Below, piece after piece: positions 28,311 through 40,300 of a stretch of DNA of 64,000 nt. This stretch comes from Chrysoperla carnea (Eukaryota; Arthropoda; Insecta; Neuroptera; Chrysopidae). The stretch is taken from contig NC_058342.1 of NCBI RefSeq assembly GCF_905475395.1, forward strand, positions 23,160,640 to 23,224,639. Direction: 5' to 3'. Numbering within the stretch: position 1 is the stretch's first letter; each line of letters begins with the position of its first letter. A program made the translations under genes and the position numbers. The notes beneath the pieces were generated by a model. It did not search any database. It was not told the origin of the DNA and saw only the letters and a list, made by a program, of their open reading frames with translations.

Positions 28311-31300
28311 ATGAATTCTACACGACAAAAAAAAAGTGGACAAAATGTCAAAATGACAAATTTGAATGGTGTTATACGTTCGAATGAAAGTGAAGACAAT
28401 TTTAGGAATATGTCAACTGAGGAGCAATTACTTTCAAATAACAAGAAAAATAAAAAGAAAACGGTATGTGAAAATATGTGGGATTTTTATTTGGGTAATG
28501 CGATAAACTTCAAAGTTTTTTAAATTCAGCCCTGTCTTGGATGAAGCTTTTAGATATTTAACGTTTTTACCAATTTCATTTCGTTTCGGAGATCTTAAGA
28601 ATTTCTAACATTTAAAAACAAAAACTTTTTTTAGAAATGTCATTCATCAATAATAGGGCGGAAATCTCAAAAAACCCAACTTTATCGAATGGAATTCCCA
28701 TTCAACAAGGAAATTCTAAGAAATCCGATTTCAATATTACAAGAAACTACTCACAAGTAATATTGACTTTACGCGAGTTATGTATTTTATTTAAAAAAAC
28801 AATTTTTCGAATAAATTTCGTTAATACTTGCCTTTCTGATTAAAAATAATGGGGCGAAAATCCAATAAATCAATTTTATTAATACGAACATAATGTTGAA
28901 ACTATTTGGGATTTACACCCGGATTGTTATTAAATAGTTACTAAATTATTAATATTAATAATTGAATATTTAAAAAAATTTCTTTGTTATACAAGGTGGG
29001 CGTTTTCCCCTCTAATATTCGATGGGAATTACTCATAAAACATTTCTTTGAAATTTGTCGCATACTATTTAAACACGATTATTCATCATTTAAGGCTGGA
29101 TTTTAGCTAACTGCCATCTTAATATTGGCCGTATTTAGACTCCTCATGGTCTTAAACCCAAAATCCGGCCCTGAAATTTGTATAGATTAAATTGTGTTTT
29201 GTAACTAGTTGAAATATTTAAATAAAATCAAATTAATTTTCCCTACAGCGAATCCAAAATAAATCCGAATGTGTTGGAACAAATGATTGTACACATTGTT
29301 TAGATGAAAGGTACAGTATGTTCTAAGATCTTTCGTTTGCCAGAAGCTACAACGTGATATATAAATTGCAAAAATTAAATATATATGGTAGGAATAATCA
29401 TTTATTTGAAAAAATTGTGTGTGAAAGTTTCGACGCACGACCGGAGTTTACCCTTTAAGTGATTTATATTATGCAGTGCCCATCAGATTATTATCAGTTA
29501 GAAACAATAGATGCTTTGTCTGAAAAATTATGCAGGCAATACGTACTATGCAGTATTATTTATATATGGTAACCCGAAAAAACCGGAAGACGTACGATGT
29601 ACGTTGGCTGAGTTGCTATGTAGTCATTCTCTATCGGTGGGTAACAACTACACTATATGCTGTGTCCGTCGGGTTATTGTCAGTTATTCACTCGCATTAC
29701 GAAAAAGTGAAAGGAGCGCACGATAGGTTGCGCATCAAATCCGTAACGAGGTCATTCGATCACTAGTTTTTACTCTTCATACTTTTTTCATACCGGGTGC
29801 CTTGTATGAAAATCTATTCTTAAGGAGTAAACTTCAAAAGCTATTAAATTTCCGCTTAAGCGATTTTTCTAAAAAAGTGCTCCTAGAACGTCAGATAAAA
29901 ACCAAATTAAAGGATTTTTTTTGGTAGATTAAAGTTACGAATTTTCATTATCAATAAAAGTTATTTTTCGTTCCTAAAAACGAATAAAAGGGTTAATTAA
30001 AAGTAGGATGTAAATTAATTGAATTTATGCTATGAGTGCATCCATCCTCTGATTCACAGATGGACCATGCCTCTAAGCACGGGTCTGCGTGTTTTTATCC
30101 TTACGTGCAAATATATGAAATTTTCGTTAATTAAAGAAAAATTGTTAATTTTTCAACATCCCCGTTAACGGATTCGTAATTTGCGTAAAAAATGCTTTAA
30201 TTTTTTTTTTCCTGATCTCTAGGAACATTTTTGAGAAAAGTTGCAAAAGCATTTGACCAAAAAACTGAAAAAGGCGAGAAATTGCTTTTTAATATGTAGC
30301 AAAAAAATAATTACTCCTTCCTTTTGTTAGAAATTCATGATAGTCATAAAAAATCAACGTTGTAGCTTTCAGTGGAGGAGAGGCTTCATAATTTAATTTG
30401 AACACGTTTCGATGATAAATATATTTTTAGGGAAATTAATTTAGTCTACTTAGCAGAAAATCAATTATTATGGTCTGAGTTGCGGGGACATGTTTTGTAT
30501 ATGTATAAAATTGGTAGGGATCAAAATCTAGGACCTACAATTGTGGATCGAGTGAGATATTTAGTTGATGCGTAAGTTATCAACCACTGAAATTCTTTAA
30601 TTCGAGTCAAGGTTTTTTTCGTTGGTATTCTGACCAGCAAAGATCTCTACATGTATAATGTGTTACATATGCACGTTATTTTTGTTCCATGTCCATGTTA
30701 TGAAAGTTGTCGAAGTGCTTGAAAAGGTGATAGTCGAGTGGCAAGAGGTCTGAGGAGTATGGTGAGTGAGGCAGGACTTCGACGCTTAATTCGTTTAATT
30801 ACGGACGGTGATTCGTGAAACGCGCGGACGGGCGTTTTAGTGGAGCAGAATCATACCGTTGTTGACCAGCACCGGCTGTAGCTAACTTAATTTTCGGTAC
30901 ATTTCGTCGATTTCCTCACAATAAGGCTTTGCTGTGATGATTTGGCCCGATTGCATAAAGTTATAGTTAATCTTTTTAAACCATCAAAAATAGCATGGGA
31001 GCTGACGCACAGTTTGTGATAGATCAGTCTTCACCAGGGTCCTCAAATCCTCGCGTTGGATTACTCTAGGTCTGCCACTTCGGGCATCATCTTCGAAGCT
31101 AAAATCCAGAACGAAATTTCGCAAATCAACGTCGATTCATTAACATTATCATTGTTTGAGACTGTTTCAGTAGCGCTTTGATTTAATTTGAATTCGAACA
31201 GAAAAATTGGCCGAAAATTGCTTAACGATATCATTTAGTAATAAGCCGAAAAGAGGCAACAAATATTTGATATTATCAAGGTCGAACGACACAGTATAAT

Positions 31301-34300
31301 AAATATTTATTGGAATATGGAGCTATAAAATACATGATATTAAAACGGATAAAACTTTTGAAACAACCTAATAACATCGAAAATGGAACATCCATTATTT
31401 AAAAAAAATCACCAGTACACTTTACAGGGCTCAGAGAGTCAAGTTAAACATCAAAAAATACCTCTTACGAGGTCTAAAATTTTGCAAGGAAAAATCATCC
31501 TTAATCGAGGATTTGTAAGCTAGATTACGAACCAAAAACTATCCAAAAAAATCTCTCCCCGTAATATCTGTAGTCAGAATACCAAAAAAAAAACCTAAAA
31601 GGCACGAATTAACGAATTTTAGGCTTTCATATCTAAAATTAGGTCTTGTAAAGTTTTGATTTTTTTTAGATTATGTTCAAAAGATACGCATCAATTGTTT
31701 ATAAGGCTTGAACTTTTGGCTAAGGAAGTTGTTAGAGACTGTTTAGAGAGTGTCGAACGTATTTTTTTAAATGAAATACGTAATACAACAATTGCGTACA
31801 ATTATTTGGAAAGTAAGTTTCAACAGAACCAAAAGTTTAATTTCAAGGTCCAATTTTTAGCTCATAGAGAGCCTAATAAAATAATTTTCCTATTTCAGAT
31901 ATAATAACGGATTGCGATAATTTTTTGTTTGCGGCTAGAAAAATGTTACCAATGTTAAAGAATTTAGAAACACATTTGAAAAAATTTAATATATGTTGGA
32001 TATTATTACATCAGAATTTATTTCGTATACATTATTTAGAAGATCGTCGATGTCAAATACGAGCGAAAAAAGCAAAATTACTTTTACTATCAGATATGGA
32101 AATACCTGCATTTACGGAAACAATTCTAAAATTTTCACAATTTAATGAAGCATTTGGTGCTCTATCAAAACAATGGGACGAATCTATGATGAAAATACAA
32201 AAATTTAGGTATGTTAATTATTTTCATATATAATTTTTCTCTGTCACGAATTCGAATCGCCCCGAATAATAAATAATAATAATAATACAAAAAGGGATTC
32301 CGCAAATGAGTTCCTTGAGAACAATCTATCACCCGAAAGAGAGACGTCTCCTGATAAGAGGTGCTACTTTAAGCAGATGAAGTTATAGGATTCTGCTCTA
32401 ACGATTGTATCCGAGATTTCGGACCCAAACATTGTATACCTGACACCCTGCAGAGATCTGCAGGTGCAAATAAAATGCATGAAAATTTCTTCGTCCTCAA
32501 TGCAGGCCCTACACTGGGATCATCAGATATCCTCATGTTAAAAAGGTGGTAGTTAAATCGATAGTGTCCTGTTAAAAATCTTACCAACTGTGTTCTTGTG
32601 TACAACCTAACTGTGGTTAAACAAAGTTTGTCCTTCAGTAATCAAGATGGGCTTGTCGAAGCCATTCCTTGATGCGGTAAATTACAGAGCATCTTGTTAT
32701 GGGAATGATAGATAAGCTCAGGTGGAAAGAGCGTTTGAGACGACCTATCTCGTGCTAACGGGTCTGCTGCTTCATTTCCTTTAATGTCAGAGTGGCCTAG
32801 TGCCCAGATCCGCCTGATATGTGTAATATTCAGTGCTATTTCCCCCCAAAATATAGGCTTATATTTAAACCTTAGAACAAAATTTATAGGGTTTTGGAGA
32901 TTTCTGTTATTAGGGAAGGAGCTCCGCTGCTCCCGAGTTTCTTTTTAATACAGACTATAATCTTTTCTAGCCTAATTTCCGACCTTTTTTTTATAGGGAA
33001 TCAAAACAAGTTTACAAAAATTGTCAACATTTATTAAACGATACTTGGCAAAATTTTAATGTGAATAAAAAATCAAATAAATTTCTACAAGACAATCGAA
33101 ATTCGTAAGTACTTCATTTTTCTTTAGGCATCAACAACAGTTGATATTAAGTTAGATCGCGATCAGAGCCCGGATCTATTTTTCTTAAAAAAATAGGTTC
33201 TCGTATCGAAAATAATTTATGAAAGAAATATTTCATTTTCTTCAATTTTAAAATTCAATCTACTGAGATATAATTTATTTTCCGAAATCTAATTTTTAGA
33301 ACCACTTCTATCGATAATACGATTGACTTTTATGAAAACTATTAAATATTTTTTTAGGCAAGATCTTATTAGCAATAAAAAAATGAATATTGATTCGAAA
33401 ATCAATAATAAAACAATTCAGCTAAACCAAAATTCCAATATTTTTGAGAATAATACTACATTAACGAAATCACAAGCAAAAAAAGCTCGTCGTAAAATGA
33501 AAGGTGATCATAGTCGACAACCATCGGCGGATTTAATGCCTCCACCAGCTCCGCCTCGAGTCACAGATGCAGATTGTCAAACTCATCAGAAGTAAGTAAT
33601 TTTTAAAATGTTATTCTGTCAAATTTTGACATTTTTATGGGGGTGGGGGGGTAAGGTTTGTTGATTCAACATTCGACGACTTTTAGGTGACTGCACCCGG
33701 CACACTGGATAGTGTACACACATACTCTATTATAGAGTAGTCATTTTTCATTCGCAGCCAAAGCAGAATAATGTGATCATACATGGTGATACAAATAATA
33801 TGATCAAAAATGATTCAAGCAAAAAATATTGTGTGTGCAGCGAGCGCACATCTTACACAGACATTAAACTTGACCTAGGTTTTCAAGCTCAATGAAAAGC
33901 TCACTCTACTCCATAACTGGTAATTGATAGATGAACACTTTAAAATAGAAAGTTGTAATTGATTAAAAAAGTAACATTGTTTGTTCGAAACATTTCCCCG
34001 CAAACCGTATAGTTGAAGCAGAAACAGACTGAAAAGTTTTACCCAAATTTGTTTTTTCTTATCAAAATTGTTATTTCGTATAATTTTTTCTGCGAAATCT
34101 AGGCACTTTTCGAAAAAAATTTTCCAATAAATCCATTAAAAGTGGTTTTTTTTCTATAGGGATCATTTTTGTTCAAATTGAATGAACCAATGCACAAAAA
34201 AAAATTTTTACTATCAATTTCTGTCTAAACTATTCGGTTTACAAAAAAGCGTTTCAAACAATAAATTTTTGCGTATTTATAAAGAACAACTTTGTAATTT

Positions 34301-37300
34301 AAAGCGTTCATCTTATGTTTTGAGTTATAAACCAGAGTAAGATTTCAATTGAGCAGGAAAACTTAAATCGAATTCGATGCCGGTATAAGATATGTCCCTT
34401 TGAAACTAACATTTTTCGTTTCTTAACACTATTTTTCTTTCCTAGAAATCCTAAATCTAAAATCCATGATCCTAAATCCATATCTAGAATGTGATAAATT
34501 AATGTTTTGTGTATTAATGAAGATATTTTTCCAAGTTGTGCAAGCACTCAAACAAACAATCATTCTGAGTATTTGGATCCGGGTGAATTTATGCCAAAAA
34601 CAATTGCCGGTGAAAGTACAATACGTGAAAAATCAAAAAAGAAACTTTTACCACCTCCGCCAGCGTCACCAACACCACCCACATCACCGTTAAAAAAATT
34701 TGCACCTTCAATGAGCGTTGATAATCGTGACGTCGATGCGCTAGTTGCGTTCGTAGAAGGTTTAAACATCAACGAAAAGAATATTGATATTATTGAGTGT
34801 GAGAATAAACGACGTCGTAAGAAACAGAAAAAAGAAAAACAACGTTTGAAAAAGATGCAAAGTTTATTGGAAGAGGATCAAGTTGCGCAGTTAATAAAAC
34901 GTTCACCAGGTGTTACTATTACGATGGTACGATCCAATGGGAATAATTCACCCAATAACAATGGTAAGTATATTTTTATATTTTAAAGCAACTGTCATCA
35001 AACTAGTCATGGGCCAAACTCGACCCTCCAAAAGTTTTGAAGAAAACAATTCCCATTAATTTGAAAGGCAGAAAAGTCGACTTTCATCGGTTTATTCAAG
35101 GTCAAGAGACTACAAACCTTTTTTAAAGATTGAGTCCGTTTGTTCAATCATCTAGACCTCGTCTTTTCGTTTTGAGGAACAAATACATTCCAAGAAACCA
35201 GAAAAACAATATTCCTATTAACTTGACAGACAGAAAAGTCGAATTTCACCGGTATATTCAAATTGAAGAGACTCCAGACCTTTCTTAAAGGTCGAATTCG
35301 TCTGTCCAATCATCTGGACCTCTTCTGTTCATTTCGAGAAACCAGTATTTACCAAGAAAAGCAGAAGTAAAAATTTCCATTAACTTTAATGGCAGAAAAA
35401 TCGAATTCCACAGGTTTATTCAATGTCAAGAGACTTCAAACCTTTCTTAAAGGTCGAGTTCGTCTGTCCAATCATCTGGGTCTCTGATGTTCATTTCGAG
35501 AAACAAGTACATTTTCGAAAACCAAAAGAGAAAAATTTCCATTATTTTACTACTCTGGCTGGTAGATCTACCAGCCGCTGGTATCTCCAGGGTAATTTTA
35601 ATAGTATTATATTTAGTTCAAACTTTTTGTCACTTAACTTCCCCATTGTAATTTTTAACAATATTGTTCCTTACCGACGCCATATTGACAAATAACTAGG
35701 CTAGGCAAGTAATTAAACGTTATAGATCCAAGTCATTAGTCTAACTGTTTGATTGAATGGCTGAATATTGCTCAGGCCGCTGGTTGAACGGTGCTGTTTA
35801 GTAAAAAAAAAATAGGCTGTTAATTAAACGTACGCATTCAAAACTATGATCAGAATTCTTAAACAATTAACTTTCGGTGGTCGTTGTTGTTATTTTCATT
35901 TGTTTTTTTGTTTAATTCACAGCTCGAAATATTCCACAACCAAAACCACCAATTCCAACAATTCAACAACAACCTCAACAAACTCCAAGAAATATTCCAA
36001 CCACTCCAACATCAAATAGCAATAATACGAACAATGAAACAAAAGATACAGTATTAAAAAATACCAACAATACGAACGGAACGGGAGGTAATGTTGTTGT
36101 TGAAAATAGTGGTTCCAGAATGGTAACAATACGACGAATAACCGAGGCAAATACCGACGAACCAACTGTAACAATTACGTTAAAAGGTCCGACACCCGAT
36201 CAGGATCAAGTATTGTATCGTATTATTAATGGTCAAGCGAATTACGGACATCTAGCGGAGAATGTATTTAATAAGAAAAGTGTAAATAATAGTAATAATA
36301 ACAATATAGAAAAACCTGAACCGAGTGTGACACCATTAGTGCAATTAACGAAAAAACAAAAGAAAAAAATGAAACGTAATAATGAATTATCTATTGAAAG
36401 TGTTCCATCTGTTGGACAAAATTTTAACTATAATGACACAAAACATGACACAGACATGATTCATGTTACGAAATCAACGATCATGGAGACGCATAACAAT
36501 AGTACGATGAATGATACTACAAAAAGTAGTAAAAAATCGAAAAAATCTTGTAATATAGAATTGAGTAGCAATGAATTGAATTCGAAAAGCAATAATTTAG
36601 TGAAAAATAAAAAGAAAAATGGTCCTAATATAGAAAATATTGTTTCATCTTGTGATAATACGTAAGTTTAATTATTATTTTCTTCTTGATTTTACCGTTT
36701 CGAATAGGGTGTCGATTTAGAAAATCTGCAAATGCTAGAGAATTTTGAGATTCTGAAAGAGTCAGGAAAAATGATTACGATAATTGTATGTCAGCTCCGA
36801 CAAATGAATGGAGTTTGCATCTTAAGTGTTGTATAGCGTGTGCGTGTCCATATTGTCAGCTTCAAGCAATAAATGCTTTGTCTGTTATACGTACTTTGTA
36901 GTATAATTTACATATTGCAACCCGAAAAAATACGAAGAAGTACGATGTACGTAGGTTGAGTAGCTACTTAATCACTCTGTGTCGGTGGATAACAACTACA
37001 TTGTGTGCTGTGTCCATCGGTTTTAAACAATAGATCAAGAACATATATTTTAAGGCCGTAAAACTAGAGTGGAGAGGGTAGCAGGAAAAAAGACGTCCAT
37101 CTGGGCGTTTGTTTTCAATAAATTGAACAATTTCAAAAGTTTTCAATCACTTAGACAGCCTGATGCGCAATAACCCTAATTTGGTATGACTAAGGTTTTA
37201 ATTTTTGGTTTATAGGTTTTTCTTGCCTTTCCTTTAATTGATACATTCTCAAATACAAATTACAACTTTTTATTTTGTTTTTCAGTAATTCCATTAAAAC

Positions 37301-40300
37301 GAGTAAACCGATGAAGCAACAAAATTCAAAGCAAAAACAAAAGATTGTCGAAGTAAATCCAGTGGTATCAAAACAAATCGGCAAAACAAAACCAGACGTT
37401 CCAACAAAATCAGCAACAACCAATAAACCACCGTCTATAAATTCAGAATCCAGTAAAAAAACTAGCAAAACAACACCATCAAATCCACTTCCAAAACAAA
37501 CTACGATCGCATCACGACCCACTACAACAACAAACACGGTACCAAACGCCAAACAAAAACCAGAACCAAAATCAATTTCCAAACATGTGGAACCAAAACC
37601 CACAATCATAAACAAAAGAGTATCGCAATCATCCTTAAATACAGCGCGTACTGCAGTTAGTTCGAATCAAATGGTTAGAGATCAGAAAAACGAGAGAGTT
37701 TATATATCGAATTCGAATACGCAGCAACATCAAACACAGAAATCTGTTCCCATTAACACACATCAAATGAATGGTACAGATATTTACCATGATACAAATT
37801 CAAATAATTATAAATTAATACCGGAAAATTTAAGATTACCTGCTGGTATTACGATCACAAAAGTACCACCCAATTGTAATACACGAAAAATGGCTTACGA
37901 TACACAGAGAAAATTTAATACAAATCATTTGGATATTACACGTAAGTACACTATAATTCATATTAAACGATCCTATATATAATAGTTAAGGTTAAATAGC
38001 CACTACGATTCGTATAACATTTGTCAAACAAATCCAAAATTTGTATTTTCCTTTCGTGACCATGTTTTTCGATGTTATTTCTGCAAATATGAATTTTCTT
38101 ATATTTTAAGGCTATACGATACGCACAGTTTGGCGTGTGGCATGCCCTTTGCATATTCCCAGAAATCAAGCCCCTTTTGTTTACTGGGATTTTGCGTAGG
38201 ATTTGCGACAGGCTAAACTGTGAATAACCACAGCTAGGCCATTCGACTATGCTCGCCTGAAGCTTACTAGAGCACAGTTGAGAAATATGGCGAGACCTTT
38301 GACAGGACACTGTCGATTGAAAACTAACACCTTCATAACATGAGGATCTCTGATGATCCCACTTGTAAGGTGCCGATCAGTAATTACGTAAGCATGATCT
38401 TGACGATTTTTTACACCTCCCCCTACATCCACGTAAGCATACACAAGATTTCTCAAACACTACCTCCCCCTTTTTACGTAAGATTCAATCTCGTTTTTCC
38501 GAATTTTTAGAAAATGATCAGTTATACAAAAACTAAAACTCACAGCTTGGCGTAAATTAAAGATTTTTATTTATTTAACAGATAATTTAGGTTGTATTAA
38601 ATTTCAACTAATAAAATCTTACATAAGAATGGGTTTCTCTCCCTCCCCCCTCATAAGGGCATGTATAGATTTTTAACCCCCCTCTTAAAAACGCTTACGT
38701 AATTAATGAACACCCTCTTAAGGCTAAGGCTCTATACATGTTTTTTGCACCTGCAGAAGCCTGCAGGGTGTCATGTATAGAATGTTTGGGTCCGAAACCT
38801 TGGATCCGTCAATTCTGGAAGAAATCCCGACGGAAAAGCTGTGTAGCGTCTGGCTTAGATATAATCCTGTGGCTTCATCTGTTTCATCAAAATAACATGC
38901 ATCTCTTACCCGAAAACGTCTCGCCTTCGCGTGACAGGTTTTTCTCAAAGACGCCACAGAAAACCTCTTGTATGAGGTTTGTATGAGTACTACTACTGTC
39001 GTAATTTTTTAGTTTATACTTAATGAATATGCTAATAGTCGCCGTATAACATTACTTTCCTAAATTCGTTGTATAGAATTTCCCCTTTTAAATGAAAATT
39101 GGTAATAAACTGCGAACGTTACATTTCTTTCAATACCACCTCCCTCTTCCTGTAGCAATAGAGCACACTTAGCAATACCCTTTCCTAGTTTGTGTGACGT
39201 GTTTTATGAATGGCTTGCTATGCCCTTGATATATGATGTCTTGCTCAGGATAAGTTGTAATATACAGAATGAATTGTGCCAAAAATTAATTCTCTTCCGA
39301 CGTGGGGAATTCTCCGTGCAAATTGTTTTAATATTAAAATAACACTGTATGTTAAATTTGGCAAACTATTTTCAATCCGTCGTTTATTCGTAATTTGTTT
39401 GGATTTTTCCCCTTTTCTCTATTTGCCTGCGTTCAAAAAGGGTCTTACTTCTAATTAAAATTTTAAAAAATATTACATTTAAATGGCTCTGTTCAAATTA
39501 CTATCTGCACAATTTAATGGTTAGTGTTCAATCCTTGGTTCAATAGTTCAATATTCAACGTAATCCGGAAGTGTTTATCTGAGGAACGCGATTACTAAGG
39601 TCACTGATGGCACAATTCCGATTCGTCTCGACGGTACTACAAGTTCGCTAAGAATAACTCGGATCAGATCATTCTGTGGCCAGATAAATTGAATTGAAGA
39701 ACCTATGACGAGTCGTTTAATTTACTGCCTAACGTTGATATTCTCGCCATCCCAAACAGTTTTTTCACTTGTTTGGATGGATCTTTAAAATGACTCATCA
39801 GTTGCTTTGTGGCTTGTCTCCACACGTGAATACTTCCCGTGGTTTAAAACCACCCTCAAATGCGAGTCTTATAAAGTAATAAAGCTTAATTAAAATGTTA
39901 TAATTATTTTAGCTGAAACATCACGTGTCCATTTTGCTGGTACGGAACCCCAACACCAACAGCCACAGCGACCACCTCGAAATGATTTATCCGTGGATCT
40001 AATCATTGAGAAACAACAACAATTAGAATCCGATTTTGAGATACGTCCAGAGAATCGTCAGCCACCGATTGGTACGGGTGTACCAAGAGCATGTGATGCC
40101 CCAGCAAAATTTATCCGTGCACCAGATGGCCGAATAATCATACGTAGTCCAATGGCACGATCAACAACACCCCCATTGAATCCAATCACAATGATACGTC
40201 AAGATTTAGAAATGGGTGTTTCCCCACCAAATGTCCCTATACCACCATTTTGGTCACGCAATGATTGGTGGTTGCCAGGTTAATGTATTTAAATATTCTT

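Noticed and set aside
35917-36174. 85-codon Leu/Tyr-rich frame on the - strand
   Set aside because: It is the complement of the Gln/Asn/Pro-rich FAM193 exon 9; no start context or homology.
37190-37615. 141-codon hydrophobic frame on the - strand
   Set aside because: It is the complement of a Lys/Thr/Pro-rich FAM193 exon, where the opposite strand naturally reads as Val/Phe/Gly-rich.
38738-38986. 82-codon + strand frame
   Set aside because: It is part of the tail of family A copy 5 and is not conserved as a frame in the other copies.
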